From the NCBI GenBank assembly GCA_937989665.1, contig CALKRN010000015.1:97787-161786 (forward strand): a stretch of DNA of 64,000 nucleotides. The letters are read 5' to 3'. The stretch is from an uncultured Desulfomicrobiaceae bacterium. GTDB taxonomy: Bacteria > Desulfobacterota > Desulfovibrionia > Desulfovibrionales > Desulfomicrobiaceae. Every line of letters begins with the position of its first letter. Position 1 is the stretch's first letter. This document shows, one piece after another, positions 52,862-61,004 of the stretch. The notes under the pieces are model-generated. The model did not search any database. It was not told where the DNA came from and worked only from the letters and a program-made list of their open reading frames with translations. Position numbers and translations under genes: made by a program.

Positions 52862-55075
52862 ATGATGCTCAGTCCTGAGTTAGAACGTATCGTAGCGAGG
52901 GCGGTGCGTGAGGTTAAAATTCGCCAGCACGAACTTTTGACGCTGGAACATGTCTTGTATGGCTATGTTCAAGACGAATATGGCAAGCAGCTCTTGCAAG
53001 GATGCGGGATCGATGTGGACCGGCTCGAAGAACAACTCCAGCGTTTCTTTTTTGAACACATGGAGATCACCAACCGACCGGAATACGAGATTGTTCAGAC
53101 CGCCAGTGTGCAGCGGGCGATGCAACGGGCCGTCCTTCACATCCAATCGGCGGGCAAACGGCGGATCCAACCCGGGGACTTGCTGGCTTCCATGCTCGAG
53201 GAAGAAGACACGTTTGCTGTGTACTTTCTTAAGTCGCAGGGGCTTACTCGACTCGCAGTGTTGGAATACATTTCCCATGTCCAACCAGAGCATGAAGGGA
53301 GTACACGTCCACTTGAGACGGCGCAGCCAACGTTTCTGGAAAAGTACACTGTGGACCTGGTGCGCAAGGCCCAAGAAGGCCGCATTGACCCCCTCATTGG
53401 TCGAGAGGCCGAGATTGAACGGACGCTGCGTATCCTCGCCCGGCGCAAAAAGAACAATCCGGTGTTCGTGGGAGAGCCGGGGGTCGGTAAAACCGCCGTT
53501 GTGGAAGGCCTGGCCTTGCGTATTGCCCGCAGGGAGGTGCCGGCCATGTTCCGCAAAACCCGCCTTTTTGCCCTGGACATGGGGGCGCTGTTGGCAGGGA
53601 CGAAGTACCGGGGGGACTTCGAAGCCCGCCTCAAAGGTATCCTCACCGAGCTTACCGCCATCCCGGGGGCCATCTTGTGTGTGGACGAAATCCACACCAT
53701 CGTTGGCGCCGGGGCGACGAGTGGCGGGACCCTGGATGCCTCCAATATCCTCAAGCCGGTCCTTTCCTCCGGCGAGATCCGTTGCATCGGCACCACGACC
53801 TACGAAGAATACAAGAACCACTTTGAGAAGGATCGTGCCCTGTCGCGTCGCTTCCAGAAGGTGGAAATCCTTGAGCCCAGCGTGGAGGAGACAGAAAAAA
53901 TTCTCCTGGGCCTGCGCGAACGCTACGAAACCCACCATGGGGTTCGCTACCAGCCCTCAGCGATTCGGGCCGCGGCCGAGCTCTCGGCCCGGTATCTGAC
54001 GGAGCGCTTCCTCCCGGACAAGGCCATTGATGTCCTCGATGAGGCAGGGGCGGCCTTTGCCCTCTCCGGTGGCCGGCGGCGCACGGTCACCCGGGCCGAT
54101 ATCGAGCGCATCGTGGCCCGCATGGCCCGCATCCCCAGCGACCGCCTCGAGGCCTCGGAGCGCAACCGCCTGGCCGAGTTGGAATCGCGGTTGCGGCAAC
54201 AGGTCTTTGGCCAGGACGAGGCCGTGGGCATCGTGGTCCAGGCCATCAAGCGCTCCCGGGCCGGCCTTGGACCGGAGCACCGTCCGGTAGGCTCGTTTCT
54301 CCTCATCGGCCCGACAGGGGTGGGCAAGACCGAACTCGCCCGCCAGCTCGCCGAGGCCTTGGGCGTCCCGCTGCTGCGCTTTGATATGAGCGAGTACATG
54401 GAAAAGCACGCTGTAGCCCGGCTTATTGGGGCGCCTCCAGGCTATGTTGGGTTTGAGCAAGGGGGGCTGCTCACCGATGCCGTGCGTAAGAACCCGCATT
54501 CGGTGCTGCTCTTAGACGAGATCGAAAAGGCCCATGAGGATATGTTCAGCATCCTCCTCCAAGTCATGGATCATGCCACGTTGACAGACAATAACGGCCG
54601 TAAGGCAGATTTCCGCAATGTGGTTCTGCTCATGACCTCCAACGCCGGAGCGCGGGAGATGCAAAGTGCGGTCATTGGCTTTGGAGAGAGCGGCGATGCA
54701 GAACGTCTCCATCGCGGGATGCAGGCCGTGGAGCGGCTCTTTAGCCCAGAGTTCCGTAACCGCCTCGATGCCATTGTACCCTTCCATGGCCTCTCTCAGG
54801 ACATCATGGAGCGTATTGTGGATAAATTTGTGGCCGAGCTTTCGGCGCAACTGGCCCCTAAAAAGGTCCACCTTCAACTCACGGATGCAGCCCGCACGTG
54901 GCTTGCCAAACGGGGGTTTGATCCTGCTTTTGGAGCTCGCCCCCTGGGGCGCCTCGTGCAAAAAGAGATCAAGGACCCCCTTGCCGATGCCCTGCTCTTT
55001 GGGCCGCTGGTCGCAGGGGGGCAGGTCACCGTGGATGTGGAGGGAGAGGGGCTCGTCTTTCGGTATTCGGCGTAA
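52862..55075 (+). CDS. clpA: ATP-dependent Clp protease ATPase subunit ClpA
   Basis: The unfoldase of ClpAP. The 737-residue protein has the N-domain that docks ClpS (about residues 1-140). The first AAA+ module has Walker A GEPGVGKTAVVEG near residue 204 and pore loop GTKYRGDFEARL. The second has Walker A GPTGVGKTELARQ near residue 483, VLLLDEIEKAHEDMF, and GYVG-type pore loop GAPPGYVGFEQGG. No long coiled-coil M-domain, so ClpA rather than ClpB. Start at 52862 or the adjacent ATG at 52865. aat follows after 3 nt. Confidence 0.97.
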   Translation: MMLSPELERIVARAVREVKIRQHELLTLEHVLYGYVQDEYGKQLLQGCGIDVDRLEEQLQRFFFEHMEITNRPEYEIVQTASVQRAMQRAVLHIQSAGKRRIQPGDLLASMLEEEDTFAVYFLKSQGLTRLAVLEYISHVQPEHEGSTRPLETAQPTFLEKYTVDLVRKAQEGRIDPLIGREAEIERTLRILARRKKNNPVFVGEPGVGKTAVVEGLALRIARREVPAMFRKTRLFALDMGALLAGTKYRGDFEARLKGILTELTAIPGAILCVDEIHTIVGAGATSGGTLDASNILKPVLSSGEIRCIGTTTYEEYKNHFEKDRALSRRFQKVEILEPSVEETEKILLGLRERYETHHGVRYQPSAIRAAAELSARYLTERFLPDKAIDVLDEAGAAFALSGGRRRTVTRADIERIVARMARIPSDRLEASERNRLAELESRLRQQVFGQDEAVGIVVQAIKRSRAGLGPEHRPVGSFLLIGPTGVGKTELARQLAEALGVPLLRFDMSEYMEKHAVARLIGAPPGYVGFEQGGLLTDAVRKNPHSVLLLDEIEKAHEDMFSILLQVMDHATLTDNNGRKADFRNVVLLMTSNAGAREMQSAVIGFGESGDAERLHRGMQAVERLFSPEFRNRLDAIVPFHGLSQDIMERIVDKFVAELSAQLAPKKVHLQLTDAARTWLAKRGFDPAFGARPLGRLVQKEIKDPLADALLFGPLVAGGQVTVDVEGEGLVFRYSA

Positions 55076-55078
55076 GCC

Positions 55079-55858
55079 ATGGCCGTAGCCTTCCTCCTCC
55101 CAGGTGCTCCCTTTCCGGATCCAGCGTGTGCTGAGCCCGATGGGCTCCTTGCTGTGGGCGGGGACCTCTCGCCGGCATGCCTTCTTGCCGCCTACCGGCA
55201 GGGAATCTTCCCTTGGTATGGCGAAGGGATGCCCGTGCTCTGGTGGAGTCCCCATCCCCGGCTCATCCTCGAACCCCGATATGTCCACGTCCCACGGCGT
55301 TTGGCCCGGGTGATCCGAAACGAGCGCTTTAAGATAACGGCTGATACGGCCTTTGCTGCGGTCATCCGTCACTGTGCCACGGTGCCGCGGCCCAATGGCC
55401 AGGGAACGTGGATCGTCCCGGCCATGGAAACGGCCTACCGGCGCCTCCATGAACTTGGCTATGCCCATAGCATCGAGGTTTGGCGCGAAGGACGCCTTGT
55501 GGGCGGGCTCTATGGTGTGGCCTTGGGACAGGTTTTTTTTGGGGAATCGATGTTCCATTTTGAGCCCGATGCCTCCAAGGTGGGTTTTGTCACCCTAGCA
55601 CGGGCTTTGGCGCAGGCTGGGTACACGCTCATCGACTGCCAGCAAACCACCCCGCACATGGTGCGGCTCGGGGGATTTGAGGTGTCTCGGGAAGAATTCA
55701 TGCGCCGTCTGGAGAAGGCCCTCCAGGCGCCGACCCACCGTGGACAGTGGTCGCTTGTGGAGGGAGAACTGGTTTGCCAATTTGGAGTCCCAGTGGTCCA
55801 GTCGTTCTCAATACAAACGGGCGGTCGAGGTGGTCATGAGCACTGCACCCACACTTAG
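55079..55858 (+). CDS. aat: leucyl/phenylalanyl-tRNA-protein transferase
   Basis: Aat adds Leu or Phe from tRNA to proteins with N-terminal Lys or Arg, creating N-degrons read by ClpS. The 259-residue protein contains FPDPACAEPDGLLAVGGDLSP, the conserved YRQGIFPWYGEGMPVLWWSPHPR, and LVGGLYGVALGQVFFGESMF. Its last 20 or so residues (after CQFGVPVV) look non-homologous and are read through a copy of the darP 5' region in another frame. It is the third N-degron gene, 3 nt after clpA. Confidence 0.95.
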   Translation: MAVAFLLPGAPFPDPACAEPDGLLAVGGDLSPACLLAAYRQGIFPWYGEGMPVLWWSPHPRLILEPRYVHVPRRLARVIRNERFKITADTAFAAVIRHCATVPRPNGQGTWIVPAMETAYRRLHELGYAHSIEVWREGRLVGGLYGVALGQVFFGESMFHFEPDASKVGFVTLARALAQAGYTLIDCQQTTPHMVRLGGFEVSREEFMRRLEKALQAPTHRGQWSLVEGELVCQFGVPVVQSFSIQTGGRGGHEHCTHT

Positions 55859-55908
55859 GAAAACGCTGCGGCCTAGCCGTTCGCAGTGCAAACGGGCGGT
55901 AGAGGGCT
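55801..55908. repeat. 75-nt-offset duplication at the aat/darP junction
   Basis: GTCGTTCTCAATACAAACGG (from 55801) recurs as GCCGTTCGCAGTGCAAACGG (from 55876), about 26 of 33 nt identical and exactly 25 codons apart. In the darP frame the copies read SRSQYKRAVE and SRSQCKRAVE; the first copy now encodes the tail of aat. Confidence 0.75.
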
Positions 55909-56174
55909 TGCAACGCCTCGGGGAGCGGCTTGCCACCATGCCAGCTGTTCGATGGGCGACCTTAGACCTTCCTGAAGACCTTCTCGCGGCCTTGAAGGCC
56001 TACCCCGGGATGCGCACCCGGGAGGCCCGTCGCCGTCAGCTCCAGTACATTGGCGCCCTCATGCGCCAACTGTCTCCAGAGACCATCGCCGCCATCGTTC
56101 GCCTACTCGGCGCTTGGGACCTCCAAGGGCTCGTGTTGGGCGAGGTTGTAGAGTCCATGCACCGGGAAGGCTAA
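55836..56174 (+). CDS. darP: DarP/YjgA-type ribosome biogenesis factor
   Basis: A 112-residue member of the DUF615 family (YjgA, DarP), which assists 50S subunit assembly. Family features are RPSRSQCKRAVEGLQRLGERL, LPEDLLAALKAYPGM and ARRRQLQYIGALMRQL. It is shorter than the roughly 170-residue enterobacterial protein. The ATG at 55836 (GAGGTGG upstream) lies within the end of aat; the frame is open further upstream through a duplicated copy of the N-terminal motif, so the original start may have been there. The 3' end overlaps a convergent gene by 72 nt. Confidence 0.75.
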   Translation: MSTAPTLRKTLRPSRSQCKRAVEGLQRLGERLATMPAVRWATLDLPEDLLAALKAYPGMRTREARRRQLQYIGALMRQLSPETIAAIVRLLGAWDLQGLVLGEVVESMHREG

Positions 56175-56579
56175 GCGATAGCCTGGTACCTGCTCGAAGC
56201 GAATGCGGCCGATGTCTTTGCCCTCGGGGATGGATCGCAAGGGGCGGATGCCGGGAGGCAAGGGGAACGGCAGGGCATTGGTCCGCAGGGCCGTGAGGCG
56301 TTCGCCATATCGGTTTGCGATATACTCCACGATCGCCTCAAGCTCCTCCTCCGTAAAGGATTCAAGAATGACCTCCCGGGTTTGGGCTACGGACTGCGGG
56401 TCCCCGGGCTCAATGAGTGCCTCCCACGGCCAGGCGGCGCTGTCCTCCGCATCGTCCCCCTGGGGACGGAAGAGGTGGACATCCACATTTTTGCGTCCTT
56501 TGAAGCTTTTGATCGTAATCTGAGCGGTCCGTCCTCGCGGACAGGGAAGCATTGGCGGATCGATGCGAATGATCTCCAT
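56103..56579 (-). CDS. conserved-looking protein of unknown function
   Basis: A 158-residue soluble protein, MEIIRIDPPMLPCPRGRTAQ at the start. A beta-rich first third (ITIKSFKGRKNVDVHLF) is followed by an acidic helical middle (SFTEEELEAIVEYIANRYGERL) and a Pro-rich C-terminus. AAGGAGG precedes the ATG at 56579, which is good support for translation. I do not recognise the family. Its last 72 nt overlap the end of darP on the opposite strand, so one of the two stop positions may be unusual, or both genes truly overlap. Confidence 0.6.
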   Translation of the reverse strand: MEIIRIDPPMLPCPRGRTAQITIKSFKGRKNVDVHLFRPQGDDAEDSAAWPWEALIEPGDPQSVAQTREVILESFTEEELEAIVEYIANRYGERLTALRTNALPFPLPPGIRPLRSIPEGKDIGRIRFEQVPGYRLAFPVHGLYNLAQHEPLEVPSAE

Positions 56580-56957
56580 GGGGACCTCCTTGGGTGTGGA
56601 AACCGCTAGCATGCCGTGAAAGTGGGTGCAACGGCGGCAGGGATAAAGAAGAGGGGCAGACCGCGGCGATAATCTCGTCGCGATTCAATGAAGCCGCCGC
56701 GGTGTGTTGCGGAAAACCAGCGGCCACATCGGAGTTGTGCCGCGCCAGGCAGAGGCGGCTTGGCATCGGCGAGGCGGCGTGGGCGAGGAATAGGGGGCGT
56801 TGGCGGGTGTGCGTTGCCGCATGAAGCATCGCGTGGGAGGCAAGGGGCAGGATAGTCCATTTGCGAGCCCCAAAAATAGACCATGGGTGGACAGCAATGC
56901 CTTCCCTGGGATAGGGAAGAGGCCAGACAGACGCACATTGTCAAAGACGGAGGTCCT
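56580..56957. other. 378-nt divergent spacer before nifS
   Basis: Carries the outward promoters of the 158-residue gene and nifS, but no box pair stands out. A small hairpin (TTCCCT, loop, AGGGAA) lies at about 56900-56916. Short open frames on both strands lack ribosome sites and codon bias; I see no gene. Confidence 0.4.
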
Positions 56958-58142
56958 ATGCCGCAGCCCATCTATTTGGATCATAACGCCACCACCCCTC
57001 TTCACCCAGAGGTCAAACGGGTGGTGGTGGAGATGCTTGAGGTCTTCGGCAATCCCTCGAGCCTCCATACCTTTGGCCGTGAGGCCCGGGAGCGGGTAGA
57101 TGCGGCCCGGGCTAAGGTGGCGGCCCTGGTTCATGCCAGGCCCGAGGAGGTTGTTTTCACCGGGTCTGGCTCGGAGGCGAACAATACCGTGCTCTCGCTT
57201 CTGCGCTGTACCAAGGAGACCTGCCGCTGCGTCTTGGGCAGCCGTCGCGGCCTGGTGACCACGGCCATCGAGCACCCTTGCGTCCTAGAGACCGCCAAGT
57301 TTTTGCGCCGCCTTGGCCATCCGGTGACCTTCCTTGGCGTGGACCGCCAGGGCCGCATTGACCTTGAGGCGTTGCGGGCTGCCTTGACCCCAGAGGTGGG
57401 GCTTGTTTCCATCATGACGGCTAATAATGAGATCGGCACCATCCAGGACATCCTGGCCGCGGCTCGCCTTGCCCACGAAGTCGGCGCCCTATTCCACACC
57501 GATGCCGTCCAAGCAGCAGGCAAGATCCCAGTGGATGTGGCGGCCTGGGAGGTGGATTTCCTCACCCTTTCGGCGCACAAGATTTATGGCCCCAAAGGGG
57601 TGGGGGCCCTCGTGGTGCGGGGCAATATGCCTATTTGTCCACTCATTCTTGGCGGCCATCAGGAAGCTGGGCGGCGGGCAGGCACGGAAAATACCATCGG
57701 CATCGTGGCCATGGGCGAGGCTGCCCGCCAGCGCCAGCTCGAAATGGCGGCTGAGGCCCCCCGCCTGGCGGCCCTGCGCGATGGCCTGCGCCGCGGCATC
57801 CTGGAGAATATCCCGGATGTCATCGTCAACGGCCACCCTGAGCACACCCTTCCGGGCACCCTCAACGTATCCTTTCTTGGCGTCGAGGGCGAGGCCATCC
57901 TTCTCTATCTCGATGCCGTGGGCATTGCCGTGTCCACGGGCTCGGCCTGCGCCTCGGGCTCCCTTGAGCCGTCGCACGTCATCATGGCCCTGGGCGTACC
58001 AGTGGAGTATGCTCATGGTTCCATCCGCATCTCCCTGGGCCGTGAGACCACGGAGAAAGATATCGAACGGATGCTCGTGGAACTGCCCCCCATCATCGCT
58101 AAGCTACGCGCGATCTCCAGCGCCTACCGGAGGAAGCCATGA
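56958..58142 (+). CDS. nifS: cysteine desulfurase (NifS/IscS)
   Basis: A PLP enzyme that takes sulfur from cysteine as a persulfide and supplies it for Fe-S cluster assembly. The 394-residue protein opens with PIYLDHNATTPLHPEVK, has the PLP lysine in LTLSAHKIYGPKGVGALV, GRRAGTENTIGIVAMG, and the catalytic cysteine in STGSACASGSLEPSHVI. GGAGG precedes the ATG at 56958. The stop overlaps the nifU start as ATGA, so enzyme and scaffold are made together. Confidence 0.95.
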   Translation: MPQPIYLDHNATTPLHPEVKRVVVEMLEVFGNPSSLHTFGREARERVDAARAKVAALVHARPEEVVFTGSGSEANNTVLSLLRCTKETCRCVLGSRRGLVTTAIEHPCVLETAKFLRRLGHPVTFLGVDRQGRIDLEALRAALTPEVGLVSIMTANNEIGTIQDILAAARLAHEVGALFHTDAVQAAGKIPVDVAAWEVDFLTLSAHKIYGPKGVGALVVRGNMPICPLILGGHQEAGRRAGTENTIGIVAMGEAARQRQLEMAAEAPRLAALRDGLRRGILENIPDVIVNGHPEHTLPGTLNVSFLGVEGEAILLYLDAVGIAVSTGSACASGSLEPSHVIMALGVPVEYAHGSIRISLGRETTEKDIERMLVELPPIIAKLRAISSAYRRKP

Positions 58143-58753
58143 CCAAATGGGTATATTCTGAGACGGTGCGGGACCATTTCCTCAACCCACGCAACGTCCT
58201 GCGCGACGAGGACCCGGAATCCTTCGATGCCGTGGGCCGCACGGGCAACGTCAAGTGTGGCGACGAGATGGTCGTTTATCTCAAGGTGGACCCGGAGCGC
58301 CTCGTCATCACGGATTGCAAATGGCAGACCTATGGTTGTGCCAGCGCCATTGCCAGCACGTCGATGCTGTCGGAGATGGTGCGGGGCATGTCGTTGGAAG
58401 ATGCTGCCCGCATCACCCCCAAGGACATTTTTTCTGCCCTTGGCGGGCTTCCGGACAACAAGGTCCATTGCTCGGTCTTGGGAGACAAGGCCCTGCGGGC
58501 TGCCATCGAAGACTACTACCGCCGCCATGGGCTGGAAGACCGGCTCCAGGCCCTGGGCCCACGAGTGGTGTGCCATTGCCTCAACGTCACGGAGGCGGAC
58601 ATCGAAGAGGCGGTGCTCGAGGGCGCACGCAGTTTTGAGGAACTCCAGGAACGTACCAAGGTGGGCACAGGCTGCGGCGAATGCCAGGACGAGGCCCGCC
58701 AGGTCCTCGCCACCTTGGTGGAGAAGCATTTTGGGCTTTCAGGCCGCGCCTGA
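58139..58753 (+). CDS. nifU: NifU-type iron-sulfur scaffold with BFD-like domain
   Basis: The scaffold on which NifS-derived sulfur and iron form clusters. The 204-residue protein has an IscU domain (about 1-130) with its three ligand cysteines in GNVKCGDEM, YGCASAIAS and HCSVLGDKA. A BFD-like [2Fe-2S] domain follows (about 140-200) with VCHCLNVTEADIEEAV and TGCGECQDEARQVL. The C-terminal Nfu domain of full NifU is missing, a two-domain form seen in sulfate reducers. With no isc or suf genes in view it probably serves general cluster assembly rather than nitrogenase. Confidence 0.93.
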   Translation: MTKWVYSETVRDHFLNPRNVLRDEDPESFDAVGRTGNVKCGDEMVVYLKVDPERLVITDCKWQTYGCASAIASTSMLSEMVRGMSLEDAARITPKDIFSALGGLPDNKVHCSVLGDKALRAAIEDYYRRHGLEDRLQALGPRVVCHCLNVTEADIEEAVLEGARSFEELQERTKVGTGCGECQDEARQVLATLVEKHFGLSGRA

Positions 58754-58771
58754 GGCGGCATGGGAGGAAGA

Positions 58772-59689
58772 ATGGCCATGCGTATTTTTGCCTTAGGAGC
58801 AACCGGGTTTGTGGGGCAGACCCTTGTGCCCCATCTCCTGCGGGCTGGACACGAGGTCACGGCCCTGGTGCGGCGTCACTCTCCCTTTGCCCCGCATCCT
58901 CGGCTGCGCACGGTTGCTGGCGATCCGCTCCTTCCCGGGGCATGGCAGGAGGAAGTGGCGCAGCACGACGCGGTGATCAATCTTACGGGTGCTTCCATTG
59001 CTGGCCGTTGGGATAGCGCGACGAAAGAGCGTATCCGCAGCTCTCGGGTGCGCTCCACCGAACTCGTGGTGGAAGCCCTGCAGGGGGCACCGGCCAAGGT
59101 CTTGGTATGCGCCAATGCCGTGGGCTATTTTGGTGACTGCGGGGATACGATCCTCGATGACCATGCCCCAGCAGGGACAGGGTTCCTCGCCGAGGTGTGT
59201 ATCGCCTGGCAGGAGGCGGCCATGGCCGCTGCCCCCGCCGGGCATCGGGTAGTCATCCCTCGATTTGGGGTGGTGCTTGGTCCTGGTGGCGGGGTCTTGG
59301 CCAAGATGCTGCCGGTCTTTCGCTGGGGCTTGGGTGGGCGATTGGGCTCTGGTTGCCAATGGTTCTCGTGGGTTCACATCCAGGATCTGGCCGACGCCCT
59401 CCGCTTCCTGCTTGAGCAGCCAGGGCTTACTGGCCCCATCAATGTGGTGGCCCCAGAGCCAGTGACGAGTGCCCGCTTTACGGCAACGCTGGCCGAGGTC
59501 GTAGGTCGGCCTGCGTTTTTGCCAGTGCCTGCCTTAGTGCTGCGCCTTGCCTTTGGAGAAGCTGCGGCGATGCTTTTGGCAAGCCAGCGCTGTATCCCTC
59601 GGCGGTTAGAAGAAGCAGGCTTCCAATTTAGCTATCCGAACTTGGCCGGGGCCTTGCGCCACGCTGTTCATTCCACTCCAACTCCCTGA
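58772..59689 (+). CDS. TIGR01777-family NAD-dependent epimerase-like protein
   Basis: A 305-residue short-chain dehydrogenase-like protein (YfcH/SulA-homolog family). The N-terminal Rossmann motif is IFALGATGFVGQTLVPHLL; next come VINLTGASIAGRWDSATKERI and the family-typical SWVHIQDLADALRFLLE, then a DUF1731 C-terminal domain (GRPAFLPVPALVLRLAFGE). Function is unknown. GGGAGG lies 4 nt before the ATG at 58772 and 10 nt before one at 58778; either may be used. It follows nifU by 18 nt and precedes pfk by 9 nt. Confidence 0.88.
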   Translation: MAMRIFALGATGFVGQTLVPHLLRAGHEVTALVRRHSPFAPHPRLRTVAGDPLLPGAWQEEVAQHDAVINLTGASIAGRWDSATKERIRSSRVRSTELVVEALQGAPAKVLVCANAVGYFGDCGDTILDDHAPAGTGFLAEVCIAWQEAAMAAAPAGHRVVIPRFGVVLGPGGGVLAKMLPVFRWGLGGRLGSGCQWFSWVHIQDLADALRFLLEQPGLTGPINVVAPEPVTSARFTATLAEVVGRPAFLPVPALVLRLAFGEAAAMLLASQRCIPRRLEEAGFQFSYPNLAGALRHAVHSTPTP

Positions 59690-59698
59690 GGAGATGCC

Positions 59699-60994
59699 AT
59701 GACCATCGACACCATCATCCCCACGCTTGGCCCTTGCAAGGTAGATACACCCTTGCCGTATTGCCATTTTGTCGAAGAGAGCGAACGGGCGCGTCTCTAT
59801 CTTTCCAAAGAGGTCATCGAAGACGCTGCCGAAGAGACCCATTACGAGTTCGAAGTGGCGGGGCCTCGGCGTAAGATCTACTTCGATCCCCCGAAGACCA
59901 AATGTGCCATTGTGACCTGTGGCGGATTGTGTCCGGGCATTAACGACGTCATCCGCGCCATTGTCATGAGTGCCCACCACAACTACGGTGTGGCTGGGGT
60001 CATTGGCATCCGCTATGGCCTGCAGGGATTTATTCCCAAATTCCGCCATGAAGTCTGGGAGCTGACCCCAGAGAGTGTGAGCGAGATCCATGAATTCGGC
60101 GGCACGGTCCTTGCCTCGTCCCGCGGCCACCAACCCCCGGAGGAGATCGTGGACGCCTTGGAGCGGATGAACATCTCGGTGCTCTTTATGATCGGTGGCG
60201 ATGGGACGATGAAGGCCGCTCGCGGGGTCACCGAGGAGATTGGTCGGCGGGGACTCAAGATTGCGGTGGTGGGCATCCCCAAGACCATCGACAATGACAT
60301 CAACTTTGTCACCAAGTCCTTTGGTTTTGATACTGCGGTTGACAAGGCCACCGAGGCCATCCGCTGTGCCCACGTGGAGGCCGTGGGGGCCCCCAATGGC
60401 ATTGGCATGGTGAAGCTCATGGGCCGGGAGTCCGGCTTTATCGCCGCCCAAGCCAGCCTAGCCCTCAAGGAGGTCAATTTTGTCCTCGTCCCCGAGGCTC
60501 CCTTTGAGCTCCATGGCCCCAATGGTCTGCTCACCTTGCTCCATGAGCGTCTTAAGCGCCGCGGCCATGCGGTCATCGTGGTTGCGGAAGGGGCCGGCCA
60601 AGACCTCTGTCAAACCGATGGCCGCAAAGACGCCTCGGGCAATCCCATCCTCGGCGACATCTGTGCCCTTCTGCGCCAGGAGATTAAAGCGTATTTCGAG
60701 AAGCTCGGTTTCCCCTACACCCTCAAATACATTGACCCGAGCTACATCATCCGCTCGGTGCCAGCCAACTCCAATGACCGCATCTATTGCGGCTTCCTCG
60801 GTCAACATGCCGTGCACGCCGCCATGGCCGGCAAAACGGGTATGGTGGTTTCCAAACTCCAGGAGCGCTACATCTACCTGCCGCTACCGTTGGTGACCGC
60901 CAAACGCCGCAAACTGGACATCACCTCCAACTATTGGCGTTCGGTCCTTGAGACGACAGGCCAGCCCCTCGACATGTTCAAGTGCTCTTTCTAA
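59699..60994 (+). CDS. pfk: 6-phosphofructokinase, long group (TP0108/trypanosome type)
   Basis: Phosphorylates fructose 6-phosphate in glycolysis. The 431-residue protein carries VTCGGLCPGINDVIRAIV, FMIGGDGTMKAARGV and VVGIPKTIDNDINFVTKSFGFDTA. GGDG at the donor site points to ATP use (pyrophosphate enzymes have GGDD), while PKTIDND is shared with pyrophosphate-dependent relatives. The combination is that of the trypanosomal and spirochaete ATP-dependent long form. GAGGAG precedes the ATG. It lies between the epimerase-like gene and an unknown exported protein. Confidence 0.9.
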   Translation: MTIDTIIPTLGPCKVDTPLPYCHFVEESERARLYLSKEVIEDAAEETHYEFEVAGPRRKIYFDPPKTKCAIVTCGGLCPGINDVIRAIVMSAHHNYGVAGVIGIRYGLQGFIPKFRHEVWELTPESVSEIHEFGGTVLASSRGHQPPEEIVDALERMNISVLFMIGGDGTMKAARGVTEEIGRRGLKIAVVGIPKTIDNDINFVTKSFGFDTAVDKATEAIRCAHVEAVGAPNGIGMVKLMGRESGFIAAQASLALKEVNFVLVPEAPFELHGPNGLLTLLHERLKRRGHAVIVVAEGAGQDLCQTDGRKDASGNPILGDICALLRQEIKAYFEKLGFPYTLKYIDPSYIIRSVPANSNDRIYCGFLGQHAVHAAMAGKTGMVVSKLQERYIYLPLPLVTAKRRKLDITSNYWRSVLETTGQPLDMFKCSF

Positions 60995-61004
60995 AAGAGG
61001 CCGC

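Noticed and set aside
56594..56829. Short open frames on both strands before nifS
   Set aside because: No ribosome sites, no domains and no codon bias; the interval is better explained as a divergent promoter region.
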